A stretch of DNA of 64,000 nucleotides from Hyposmocoma kahamanoa. Taxonomy: Eukaryota; Arthropoda; Insecta; Lepidoptera; Cosmopterigidae. Positions 32,701 through 39,592 of the stretch are shown here, one piece after another; positions within the stretch are counted from its first letter, which is position 1, and the number at the start of each line of letters is the position of its first letter. The notes under the pieces were generated by a model. It saw only the letters and a program-made list of their open reading frames with translations. It did no database searches and had not been told where the DNA came from. The stretch spans positions 1,548,028 through 1,612,027 of the forward strand of contig NW_020653712.1 in the NCBI RefSeq assembly GCF_003589595.1, read 5' to 3'. A program made the translations under genes and the position numbers.

Positions 32701-34946
32701 AATACGCAGCTCTTTCCCTTTAACCTTAATGAATTTACGAGATAGACTGGCGTTAAGCATGGGGAACGCTTCCCTAGCCTGTCTACAAACCGTAAGGGCG
32801 CGAGTCCATGATAAGAAAAGTCGCCGGGTCTATACAAGAATCCATGTCGTTTCTACGCACGAACTGTGTACACTGCCTCGGCGCCGGACAAGAAAAAAAT
32901 CTTGTTTACCCCGGAAACGACGCGCTCTGCCGCTATTACATGGGGCGGGGTGAGGGGCATTGTTAGTAAATGAACGTTGTTGTTGAACGGTGTTGCTTAG
33001 TAGTCAACATATTTCTTCCCAGTCGGTTGTAAAACGACAGCTACCTGGAAGACTCGTAATGTACTAGGAAAGCATTCGTAACGTGTGTACATATTCGCCA
33101 TTTTCTGGTCTGCAACAGACACGATACGTTTTCATGGTTAGATCCGACAAAGTTCTTGTCGTGTACAAGACCATTCTCATCTTTTCTGTAACAGACACGT
33201 CGAATTTCTTAGCGTGTATACGCGCCCCAAGGGTTGTTCATGTGTTGTGTTAATATTTATAATTTCATGAAATTTTCCAGGTGGAAGTGCCAGTCGTTGA
33301 TCGCAACACCTGTCAGAACGCTCTCCGCAGCACGCGGCTTGGGCGGTTCTTCCAATTGCATACCTCTTTCATGTGCGCAGGCAGCGAGGGAAAGGACACG
33401 TGTAGAGGCGATGGAGGATCGCCTTTAGTCTGCCCTATTGAGGTAAGCCACCTTTTTAACATCAAGTGACGGGAGAAAGTTGTTCGCCTGGTGGCACGCA
33501 ACGCGCCTACCTAAAAGAGCGATGCAACAAGATGCGTTGTGTGGCCCTGGCGTTGTTCTATATCGTCGCGTTAGAGAGAAATCTTCGCATACGCGTTTTC
33601 ACATAATATGCAGTTCGTTTTTACTGATTTTTGTTGAAGAAAAGCTTATATATATATATATATATATATTACTTTACTATATTACTTTAATAACGTATTT
33701 GAACAAGAAGTTATATATATATATATATTCAAAAAAAAGTCTATTTTTTTTATTATGTATATTTTCCCTCTTAGTCTAGAAAAGTAGGTATGCCATTAAA
33801 AATCCTACAAACCAATTGGCAACAAAATTTCTGCAAAATAAATTAGATTAAAACATCTGTCAGAATAACTCTAAACGTGCATGAATTCTATGTGATGCAT
33901 TACGCAGAGAATTAGTACGTGCATGCACCATATATGTGGCATCAAGTATAGAACTCATACGTGCGTGTATCACACGTGGGGCACTTGGGAAGAAAGAGAA
34001 AATGGGAAAGGGGTTTATGGAAATGATTTTTCCATCCATAAATATTTTAAGATGCCAATTCCAATGTATTTGCAAAATATAAAAAATACAGGTGAGGGGT
34101 CAATATCTCAACTCCAGTTCCACAGGAAACGTGTTAATATAATAATAATGGCTTTATATATCCCTTACAACGGTTCAGTTTACTATATAACTTATTCAAT
34201 TTCTATTTGTTAGTACGGTTAGTATAGTCTTAATTTACAGTTAGTAGTGTTATGTGTAAGGGCCATTTTACCGGTGGAAGCCTCCTTCATCTTCTTCCAA
34301 CGGACTCTGTCTTGTACCAGTCTTGGCCATAGAGTTCCTGCTACTTCTACGATATCACCATTTCACCTCTTTGATGGCCTGCCTCGTCCCTTTTCTTATA
34401 AATCGGGTACCAGTTCGTGGCTATCTGTGACCACCTTCTGCCTGTGACTCTTTGAATATGACCAGCCCATTTCCACTTTAGTTACAACACCCGAGGTACA
34501 ACGTCTCTTGCCTTTGTGTTTTTTCTCACTACTGAGATTTTAATGCGGTCTTTCAGTTTTATATTCATATAGTTTCTTTCTATCCCTCTTTGGCAGGTTC
34601 TTATTTTGTTGAGATGGGACTTTTTGAGTTCGTGTTCGTGTTAATATAAACAATCTAATTTTAATTATTTTTTATGGTGGTAGGCGTTGACATTTTTTAT
34701 TTTACCTAAGTGCGCGGTGATATTTGGGAAACCTATTGACTTTTTGAAGTATACGTATAAGCATGTCACGTTTGTTTTCAGTATGAGGAGGGCCGCTACA
34801 TGCAAAGTGGGATCGTCGCGTGGGGTATCGAGTGCGGTACCGGCGTTCCCGGAGTGTACGTGGATGTGTCCAATCTTCGCAACTGGATTGACGACAAGGT
34901 CAAGGGGAAAGGCTTCGACACTAGAGGATACACTCATAATATTTAA
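14486..34946 (+). CDS. Clip-domain serine protease homologue (PPAF-II/CLIPA-like), 8 coding exons
   Basis: Joining 14486-14708, 18219-18333, 23620-23752, 26695-26825, 28282-28511, 30379-30563, 33281-33442 and 34782-34946 gives one frame of 447 aa plus stop; all introns are GT-AG. Residues 1-17 look like a signal peptide. Residues 20-75 are G/N/P-rich. Six cysteines (81, 91, 97, 119, 126, 127, the last two adjacent) form a clip domain. The protease-like domain starts near residue 180, with His57 at H235 (LTAAHH) and Asp102 at D283 (YDIAL). The serine motif reads GDGGSP (382-387), so the catalytic Ser is Gly384 and the protein should be inactive. From the family: such homologues are secreted into haemolymph, are cut by clip proteases and assist prophenoloxidase activation. 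The large introns (up to 5.3 kb) are filled with transposons. Length fits the family (about 400-450 aa). Family assignment is strong; the exact orthologue is not determined. Confidence 0.93.
14738..14912 (+). repeat. Family S repeat in SPH intron 1
   Basis: gaaagaattcgtccacgaaa, gaaattacaggcacatggg and caacttatgtctcag match the family. An internal deletion is present. Confidence 0.65.
15581..16010 (-). mobile_element. M1 MITE in SPH intron 1, degraded right end
   Basis: tatcgagtatataaccag at the left and cgtctcaatttctggttat at the right. The body (ttcgaattcgggctggcc) is in reverse orientation relative to 4105-4823. The right TIR is truncated. Confidence 0.75.
16386..16660 (-). repeat. Family S repeat, near full-length
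   Basis: ccgacgggacgaactagtcg through tttcacaaggagtcctactg, the reverse of the consensus. Confidence 0.7.
16680..17345 (-). repeat. Family L inverted-repeat element, copy 2
   Basis: Reverse relative of 6310-6800, with internal cctcaattctaatatcag and terminal cttataatatgtgtgtag blocks. The 89-codon ORF at 17132 runs across its end and is not a gene. Confidence 0.55.
17539..17916 (+). mobile_element. THAP-bearing MITE, copy 4 (8-bp TSD TTTGCCTG; best copy)
   Basis: 378 bp, both TIRs intact, perfect 8-bp duplication TTTGCCTG (17531-17538, 17917-17924). An ATG at 17684 opens a short ORF whose start matches a THAP domain: [16 protein letters not shown] with two Cys four residues apart, then NITFHKE about 15 residues later. 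The ORF ends after about 38 residues, before the second zinc pair. It lies in SPH intron 1. Confidence 0.9.
18219..18333 (+). CDS. SPH exon 2: first half of the clip domain
   Basis: Acceptor ctatccag|tg and donor tcg|gtaagt. The exon carries the first three clip cysteines (C81, C91, C97) and the conserved G-x-G..IDIR turn. Phase 1 in, phase 2 out. Confidence 0.92.
18398..18800 (-). repeat. Family K repeat in SPH intron 2
   Basis: Reverse of 2886-3345: cacctcactagcccggaaag, gtgcacctaactttttcttt, tttcatctaccatttt and cgctcggcagcaaagttg. It begins about 65 bp after the exon 2 donor. Confidence 0.65.
19008..19125 (-). repeat. SINE T body, headless
   Basis: cgcactagggaaaccctgta and gtgccatggacacacac with no tRNA-like head. 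The sequence changes abruptly at about 19125. Confidence 0.6.
19215..19490 (+). pseudogene. Mariner-family transposase C-terminal remnant
   Basis: From residue 18 of this 91-codon frame: [20 protein letters not shown], the third catalytic-Asp region of mariner transposases. A conserved C-terminus follows, ending NHGGHFE and a stop. The first two catalytic Asp and the DNA-binding half are missing and the upstream ATG is fortuitous, so it is inactive. In SPH intron 2. Confidence 0.85.
19940..20375 (-). pseudogene. Non-LTR ORF1-like fragment
   Basis: Minus-strand frames give [18 protein letters not shown], then [20 protein letters not shown]. The pattern (acidic residues ... FWP.G...R.F) resembles the ORF1 C-terminus of insect jockey/CR1-type elements. 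A second short copy is at 31559-31685. Assignment is moderate. Confidence 0.5.
20507..20714 (-). repeat. tRNA-derived SINE T, well conserved
   Basis: taataataacgcaacacact tail, cgcgggtgccatggacacac body, and ggaatcgaacccaggacctc B-box region with gttcggctacggaggcag at the right end. Confidence 0.8.
20948..21225 (+). mobile_element. M1 MITE, right-truncated
   Basis: Left part acagaaatagagacgaaatg and the internal block ggtgtcatcaattgtttcgc are present; the element stops near 21225 where a family K repeat begins. No terminal duplication is readable. Confidence 0.65.
21430..22790 (-). pseudogene. LINE RT pseudogene (motifs A-C and C-terminus)
   Basis: Minus-strand pieces in order: [10 protein letters not shown] region (about 22650-22600), [20 protein letters not shown] and [10 protein letters not shown] (22481-22340), [49 protein letters not shown] and a C-terminus near 21502. 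Several stops and frameshifts. It is 5' truncated with no endonuclease, related to the fragment at 430-1155. In SPH intron 2. Confidence 0.85.
22790..23008 (+). mobile_element. M1 MITE, right half
   Basis: ggagacgtacacacaggtca, a long internal block, and the right TIR tctctatttctggttatata ending ctcgatg at about 23001. The left half is missing. Confidence 0.7.
23020..23400 (+). pseudogene. LINE 3' fragment of the 40276-42655 family
   Basis: ggggcaatgtatacgcttct, ggatgacaaaaatccgtggt and agagcaacccctagagtttc match the last codons and 3' UTR of the large LINE. Small indels break the frame. It ends about 220 bp before SPH exon 3. Confidence 0.8.
23620..23752 (+). CDS. SPH exon 3: second half of the clip domain and linker
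   Basis: Acceptor tctgcag|agg and donor ccag|gtaaat. The exon carries C119 and the adjacent pair C126-C127 that close the clip fold, then a Pro/Asp/Asn-rich linker to residue 157. Ends in phase 0. Confidence 0.92.
23822..24338 (+). mobile_element. M1 MITE, full-length (8-bp TSD CTCAACTA/TTCAACTA)
   Basis: 517 bp with catcgagtatataaccag at the left and tctctatttccggttacata at the right. Target duplications at 23814-23821 and 24339-24346 differ by one base. In SPH intron 3. Confidence 0.87.
24415..24605 (-). repeat. Family K repeat, partial
   Basis: tttctttcatctaccatttt and ctcggcagcaaagttgtttt, the reverse of the family K consensus. Confidence 0.6.
25185..25378 (+). repeat. 'aagtcggtt' repeat without the MITE
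   Basis: It matches both sides of 1165-1815 (gatgattttcttcaaaatta ... ggagttatcgcgtaacatac ... ttgaagtcggttaaaa). It provides the uninterrupted version of the site where THAP MITE copy 1 landed. Confidence 0.65.
25641..26136 (-). mobile_element. M1 MITE, full-length (8-bp TSD GCATACAC)
   Basis: 496 bp, TIRs catcgaatatataaccag ... ggttatacactcgatg, perfect duplication GCATACAC at 25633-25640 and 26137-26144. It interrupts a LINE tail whose continuation starts at 26145. In SPH intron 3. Confidence 0.9.
26145..26340 (+). pseudogene. LINE C-terminal tail
   Basis: [20 protein letters not shown] and a short remainder to a stop, the usual end of a non-LTR ORF2, followed by an A-rich tail. Confidence 0.6.
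26356..26462. repeat. (ATATT)n microsatellite with a 10-N gap
   Basis: Pentamer array on both sides of ten Ns (26405-26414). The true length is unknown. It lies at the tail of the preceding LINE fragment, about 230 bp before SPH exon 4. Confidence 0.9.
26695..26825 (+). CDS. SPH exon 4: linker and start of protease-like domain
   Basis: Acceptor ttctttgcag|acg and donor cttaa|gtacgt. The exon encodes [11 protein letters not shown] and then [17 protein letters not shown], the family's substitute for the activation site and start of the chymotrypsin fold (FGEFPW is characteristic). The usual R|IVGG site is absent; any cut would fall near K179-T180. Ends in phase 2. Confidence 0.92.
27020..27790. 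other. AT-rich intron stretch, unassigned
   Basis: aagaaagaaagaaaggaag and (aat)n runs resemble an element tail. 27600-27780 has no match elsewhere in the window. The long minus-strand frames here are low-complexity artefacts. Confidence 0.4.
27803..28042 (-). repeat. Family S repeat in SPH intron 4
   Basis: Reverse copy from gacacgcctgtccaaaaag to tttcacaaggagctctact. It ends about 240 bp before exon 5. Confidence 0.7.
28282..28511 (+). CDS. SPH exon 5: His57 region
   Basis: Acceptor aaatttcag|aat; donor g|gtttgt, a weak but usable GT site that keeps the phase. The exon encodes [16 protein letters not shown]. His57 is kept (H235), but the usual Cys before GGSL and the Cys after TAAH are both replaced (G and H), so the conserved C42-C58 disulfide is missing. 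AGEWDT and YPYQDR follow, as in lepidopteran SPHs. Confidence 0.92.
28590..28790 (-). repeat. Family G repeat, diverged
   Basis: gatcgaacactcagaaaaaa, tttttcaacgactttttagc and ccgtctatgagaaatctttg are the reverse of the family G unit at 43709-44340. The tRNA-like core is deleted. A partial family S copy follows at 28850-28975. Confidence 0.6.
29105..29596 (+). mobile_element. M1 MITE, full-length (TSD AAAAGAGG/CAAAGAGG)
   Basis: 492 bp; the left TIR is diverged (catccaatacataac), the right one is good (ggttatatactcgatg). Duplications at 29097-29104 and 29597-29604 match at 7 of 8. In SPH intron 5. Confidence 0.82.
30379..30563 (+). CDS. SPH exon 6: Asp102 region
   Basis: Acceptor ttttatag|gc and donor aaaaag|gtatgt. 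The exon encodes [12 protein letters not shown] (Asp102 = D283), the VCLPP loop and [10 protein letters not shown]. Phase 1 in, phase 0 out. Confidence 0.93.
30731..30997. mobile_element. MITE family V, copy 1 (telomere-like core)
   Basis: 267 bp, TIR GGTAACCTATC ... GATAGGTAACC, flanked by ctcgtgt on both sides (one 1-bp indel in an 8-bp duplication). The centre has ggttaggttaggttaagtta, close to the insect telomere unit TTAGG. Copies at 45147-45388 and 48218-48485. Confidence 0.8.
31235..31515 (-). repeat. 'aagtcggtt' family, partial
   Basis: cttcaaaaaaaggaggaggt, tgtatgttacgtcattactt and ttcaatgattctttttctg match the family in reverse. Confidence 0.5.
31559..31685 (+). pseudogene. Non-LTR ORF1-like fragment, second copy
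   Basis: [20 protein letters not shown], then DTRLRRTSP, the same sequence as the fragment at 19940-20180 but on the + strand. Confidence 0.5.
31873..32610. mobile_element. Long-TIR element (family W), copy 1
   Basis: 738 bp with inverted arms of roughly 170 bp: CAATGGTC.GAAAAAGG at the left and ccttttt ccgaccattg at the right. Flanks tggataac / ttgataat match at 6 of 8. A related element is at 59676-60389. No transposase inside. Confidence 0.7.
32640..33230. other. Unassigned part of SPH intron 6
   Basis: GC is locally higher, but no repeat or splice-consistent coding sequence is recognised. The 99-codon + frame at 32654 has no family features. Confidence 0.4.
33281..33442 (+). CDS. SPH exon 7: degenerate serine motif
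   Basis: Acceptor attttccag|gtg and donor attgag|gtaagc; 54 codons in phase 0. [10 protein letters not shown] is followed by FMCAG and then [14 protein letters not shown]. In active enzymes the motif is GDSGGP; here Gly384 replaces the nucleophile. Confidence 0.94.
33646..33735. repeat. (TA)n microsatellites in SPH intron 7
   Basis: Two pure TA runs near 33648-33669 and 33711-33729. Confidence 0.85.
34255..34630 (-). pseudogene. RTE-like LINE C-terminal fragment
   Basis: The minus strand reads [21 protein letters not shown] sequence followed by NWYP, the WAGH..R...RW pattern at the end of RTE-type reverse transcriptases. Frames are broken. It ends about 150 bp before SPH exon 8. Confidence 0.55.
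34782..34946 (+). CDS. SPH exon 8: C-terminus
   Basis: Acceptor ttgttttcag|tat; stop TAA at 34944-34946. The exon encodes [20 protein letters not shown] and a final helix ending WIDDKV, then a short tail. It completes the chymotrypsin fold. A possible polyadenylation signal (aaataaaa) lies near 35240. Confidence 0.93.
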   Translation, partial: YEEGRYMQSGIVAWGIECGTGVPGVYVDVSNLRNWIDDKVKGKGFDTRGYTHNI

Positions 34947-36000
34947 ATAGATTTATTTAAACATGGTTTTTAAGGTTATTCCGTAAATTATTACTAGTTA
35001 CAGGCTTCTTACCACATACGAATCGTTTTTTGCAATAGAACGGTTACATCATGACATAATATAATAAAATTACACATAGCTGAAGACGTCAAAGTTATAC
35101 TAAAAATAATCTACGATTATCACTGTGACAGTTCATAAAAATCTACAAAATATGTGCACTAATTTATGTATTTCATAAACTATATTTATAAGTCTTTTTA
35201 AAAATTTTGTTTAAGTGAATTCACTAATTTAAAAGTAAAAATAAAACCAAATCAATGTTAATTTGTGACAAATGTGCGGAAAACATTTTTTTTTTCAAAA
35301 ATTCAATATTTTTTTATGACAACGTGCATAGGTTACTTAATTACACTGCATTTGCTAGAGATGAGGTATATCGACAAAAAGTTTTAATTTAATTATAATC
35401 AAAAGTTTCAATTATAAGCAATTGTTAACACTTTTTTAAAACTTATAAATTATATATGATAAATGCTTTTACAAATTTACTACAAAATATATTGAAATTG
35501 CATTAGGACTTGAATTATACGTTTTATGCCTTCAGTCTAATACAAAACGGTTCACATATCTATACATCGTTCAGAATACGTAAGAAAATTAAACTATAAG
35601 AGACCTTTGCTTCAAAAATCAAATACACTAAAATCTATCGACTTTTCCTCATCTCTATGACAAATGTCAAATGAAGTGCCACATGGATCATCCTAGATAG
35701 TGTTTAGTATAAGAGACGTTTCATATACGACAACCGAGAGAAACAATGTGATATCTCGAGAAATATATCACTTTTGATCTCATCAAATAAGTCAATTATA
35801 GATTTGAATTTAATATATTAATACGGACAGTTTCTCTAAAGAATTAAAGCGCAAACTAGCCTATCTCGTTTTATTCCATAAAAGCAAATGAATTTCTGCC
35901 ATCCACTAACTAAAATTCGGCTAAGTGACAAATGGGATATTGCAGACGGCAGATTTATGTACAAACCAAACAAACAAATATGCAATAAATACCACAGGCT
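34947..36000. other. Region between converging genes, first kilobase
   Basis: It probably contains the SPH 3' UTR (polyA-like aaataaaa near 35240). 35080-35400 is shared in reverse with 56920-57200, so it is repeat-derived. No gene seen. Confidence 0.5.
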
Positions 36001-36007
36001 AATCTAA

Positions 36008-36480
36008 TCTCGGATGGAGCCACCACTGTGGTGAAATTACAGCCACATGGGACTTGTCAACTTGTGTCAGGGTGACGGGCGCAGTGGCAGTACCCTCAGA
36101 TCTTTGCGATTTAAGAGTCCAAACACAAAACTGCGATAGGACGTCGCACAGAAATCTACGAGCTCGCACGACGCATCGCAAGAATTTGCGGATTTCTTCG
36201 CATCGCGCATTTGTGCGATGTTAATCTTCTTTGTGTTTTTTTTCCTATATTTTCACAGCAGTGCACCACTCTTTTTACGATCCATATCGCTACGAATGGT
36301 TACGGGTACCGTGGCAGTGAGATTGCCGCACGAAATGGCGTCGCAGCAATTCGCATCGCGCAGTTTCGCAGTTTTGTGTTTCGACTCTAAAGCTCTGAGT
36401 GGTACTGCAACTGTCATGGACAGTCGTGTGGCTTACCTTCAGACGCACGACTTGTTCGTCCCGTCACTTGATATTATGAA
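36008..36480 (+). repeat. Family S repeat split by a PIF-like MITE
   Basis: 36008-36114 and 36391-36480 are the two halves of one copy. Removing the MITE and one TAA restores gatctttgcgatttaaagct. Confidence 0.8.
36115..36387. mobile_element. PIF/Harbinger-like MITE (TSD TAA)
   Basis: 273 bp; TIRs GAGTCCAAACACAAAACTGC and GAGTCGAAACACAAAACTGC (from the right end), 3-bp duplication TAA at 36112-36114 and 36388-36390. The interior is rich in gcgatgcg and cgcatcgc motifs. A TWA target fits PIF/Harbinger. Confidence 0.85.
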
Positions 36481-36794
36481 AAAAAACTTCGCCGGTCCTG
36501 GATAGATATCACTTGTATACATCCATTGGATCAAACCAGTGAACCTGCTTTTGCCATAAATAAAAATAGGTTTCATGTTCTATTTTGTCTGCATAAGGCA
36601 TTGATTTCGATATCTCCAATGAACACTGCTACAACTTTGTTTTGGTCATACTAATATTATCCTCTTCAAATTTCGTGAAAAAAAAATTAAGCAACAAAAA
36701 CGAATTTCGAAAAAAAAACAAAAGAACGAATTTTGTGGAAAAAAAAACAAAAATAAAAAATATATTTCTAAAAATTAAGTCGGCGTAGCGTCTA

Positions 36795-37562
36795 TTGGAG
36801 GTATCGATTTATTGATTCCTTCTTTTCATTTCGGCAGAGAAAGTTGTACTTGTTTATATTGACGTACAATTGCCTTACAAAGCATTTGTTAGCAGAATCA
36901 CATTAAGTTACAGTTTTTTTTAAAGTAAAACTGTATGTAGTTGGCCATTTCCGAATTAAAGGTCTGATTTCTGTGGTTATTTTTGCTATTTAAGTATTCG
37001 CCAAACAGTTAAATTAAGCGTGATATTAAGCGTTAAGTGTTGTCGCGTTTCTTCATAAAGTTAGGTTTTTGACTTGCACCCCTTTTGACTAGAGCCACAA
37101 ATATAATCGTGAAATATCATTTAATTTTCCGGTATAATTATACTTAAATATTTAAATACTAAACATTGCTACGTCATCGCGAAGTTTGACAGTCCAACAG
37201 CACCAGCGCTAGTCCTCCACCTAGCGGGACAAACAGTGTGCTGGCCAATTCAAGTATTGCGCGAAATATTATGCTGTCCGGATTTATTTTCGGAAGTTAT
37301 TTGACTTGTATCTCTCTCGCTCTGTTACTGCGATTTATTTTCAAGGTAAAGCCGTAACAAATAATTTAAATGTGTTTTTATATTACTGTAAACCTAAATA
37401 AATGGTATGTTTTTTGCACATCAAGCGATAACCATGACAATAGGCTTTTTTAGTATAATAAAATTTGTATTACTTAATTTTTTTTAATAAACTCTTTACA
37501 ACTTAAGTATTATTTTCTTAAATTTTGAGGTTTACCCCCACGGCCAAGTTCGATACCTCCAA
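36795..37562. mobile_element. TA-flanked inverted-repeat element
   Basis: 768 bp from TTGGAGGTATCGA to TCGATACCTCCAA, flanked by TA (36793-36794, 37563-37564). A further end (ttggaggtatcgacc) is at 37853. An ATG at about 37271 opens a short hydrophobic frame (MLSGFIFGSYLTCISLALLL) that meets a donor-like aag|gtaaag. No transposase found. Confidence 0.65.
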
Positions 37563-37659
37563 TAAACTACGGCAACTTTATTTTTGGACCTATTCTGTTT
37601 CTATTTAGTTTTTTGTTTCTTTATTTCTTTTTTCACAATACTCGTTTTCTTGCTTTTTA

Positions 37660-37750
37660 TAATTATTAATACAAAGATCGAACACGACTGAAAAAATCCG
37701 TCGATCCGGCCGGATTGGAACCGAGACGTCTTCTAGCAAATCGTGTTTTG
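37660..37750 (-). repeat. Family G repeat, partial
   Basis: attattaatacaaagatcga and ccggccggattggaaccgag are the reverse of the tRNA-like core. Confidence 0.6.
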
Positions 37751-38099
37751 ATTTTCGTTTCTTTACAAAATTCGGGGAGCATAATTTTATAAATAAATAT
37801 GGCTGTTTACAAAAACAATACAAAATTACCAATTTGCTACAAAAGGGTTCATTGGAGGTATCGACCTATCACCATCATCATCAATCAAATTCAAAATGTC
37901 GTAACTTGCAATAATAGGTACTGAACTTTCAACGTTATACCAATAGCGTAAAGTTTAAATTATAGACCGTAAATTATAGTCCAGAATTTGTTACTTCTTG
38001 TTAAGTTAAAAACTATGACCAATCGTTATCGAGGTTTCATAGAGTCTAAAATTATAAATGTGTGAATGTTTTGGCGACAGCGGTTCATATTCGAGGCTA

Positions 38100-38500
38100 A
38101 AAGTGTATACAACCTCAAATGGCTTTGTTTGGTTCCGCATAACATTGAAAATGTTGAATCGATCATTTGGAAAAAATATTTAGTAAAATTGAGGATATGA
38201 CTGATGCGGTGTGAAAAAGCGATTAATAATTTTCATGATAGAAAAAAAAACAATATTAACTTGAAATTTTAAAAGAAAACCTGTATTCAATAGGTACTTA
38301 CATACACCCATGATTTTATTTCATATCAACTGAACTAAATAGGACACGTATAGTATACGATATACATTTTCCAAATGGTTTTAAAATTCGTTTGTAAAAA
38401 AATCTGAAATAAAGCCAGTGTCCCAGCCGCTCGACCCAAGCAAAATGTACCGTATTAGTACGGGACAAATTTGAATTCAAGCTGAGGTAGTATATCGTAC
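38100..38500 (+). repeat. Family Q repeat
   Basis: acaacctcaaatggctttgt, atatcaactgaactaaatag and gctcgacccaagcaaaatg, shared with 61780-62180. Confidence 0.65.
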
Positions 38501-38549
38501 TGCTTTAAAAGTGCAGTTCATTGTTTTTTTTTCCGTGGTAATTACTAAC

Positions 38550-39106
38550 CATCGAGTATATGTATAGCCAGAAAGAGAGTCGAATTAAGGACCATCCATA
38601 CCTGGCAACCATCGAGTATATAACCAGAAATAGAGACGAAATAAGGGCCATATATTTCTGGTAACACATTAGCGATACAGCTCTTATATATATCAACACT
38701 CGTTTGCACTGAAACATAGACGGGCCAACTACTGACCTGTGTGTACGTCTCCGTATATTACAAAAAATATTCTGTACTTATTGTAATAAAGATAATTTCT
38801 CTAACAATGCCATGCTGTTCTATTCGGTGGAGTGGGGAAAACAGCAAAACATCTAATTACAAAACAAACGGAATCAAATTTCATCGGTAATTAAATATGA
38901 CATATGTAATTTTGCAATTTTCCTCCATTATAGCAAAGTTCAAGTTAAACTGGTCGATTTGAAGTGAAACAGTTGACGACACCCGTCAATTGTTTCGAAT
39001 TCGGGCTGGCCAATCGGAGCGCAGATGTCACTGTAATGATTTGGTAGAATAGTATTCAAACAAATTAAATGACATTTCTTCTCTATTTATGGTTACATAC
39101 TCGATG
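38550..39106 (-). mobile_element. M1 MITE with duplicated left end (TSD TTACTAAC)
   Basis: 557 bp; the left TIR appears twice (38550 and 38610), the right TIR ends at 39106. Perfect 8-bp duplication TTACTAAC (38542-38549, 39107-39114) shows the outer copy of the TIR was the transposed end. It lies about 270 bp past the UGT stop. Confidence 0.87.
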
Positions 39107-39374
39107 TTACTAACATTACTGTGTATGTTTTTCTTTGCTTTTACTATTTAATTTATTGTATGAAAACTGGCAACCCTACAAATGTCATTTTACTCCGTCT
39201 TAAAAAAGAGAGATTATAAGTGTGTATGCTACATCGTCGACCTAATCGTCGCTTTCTATCAGGTAAGATGGAGGTCAAATGCGGCACGTATTTACTTATA
39301 AAAAATACAAAATGCTTGTATAATCGATATTTTAATGTAATTTTTATTTTTCGGCTATAAGTATTCAAAAGGCG

Positions 39375-39592
39375 TTATTGCACCTTTTTCTTTCGCCCAG
39401 CATTTGTCTTCTGTTTTTCTAATAAACCTTCCTTCTTCTGCATCTCCTGTTTCTTTCCACACAGTACACAACAAAGTTTCTGTACAATTTTCTTCAACAC
39501 GTACAGTACGACTAAAACGAATGCCACTTGGTCAAGCATCCATCTTTCGTACCATTTGTACAAATACGTTGCCGAACGGAGGTGGTAGGCTC
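39375..39592 (-). CDS. UGT exon 9: membrane anchor and KKXX tail
   Basis: Acceptor atttccacag|gag; stop TAA at 39377-39375. It opens AYHLRSATYLYKWYERW, continues into a hydrophobic anchor and a Cys- and Lys-rich cytosolic tail ending RKKKVQ. The final KKVQ fits the di-lysine ER-retrieval motif. It is split from exon 8 by a 3.3-kb intron holding a nested MITE and LINE (39642-42773). Confidence 0.92.
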
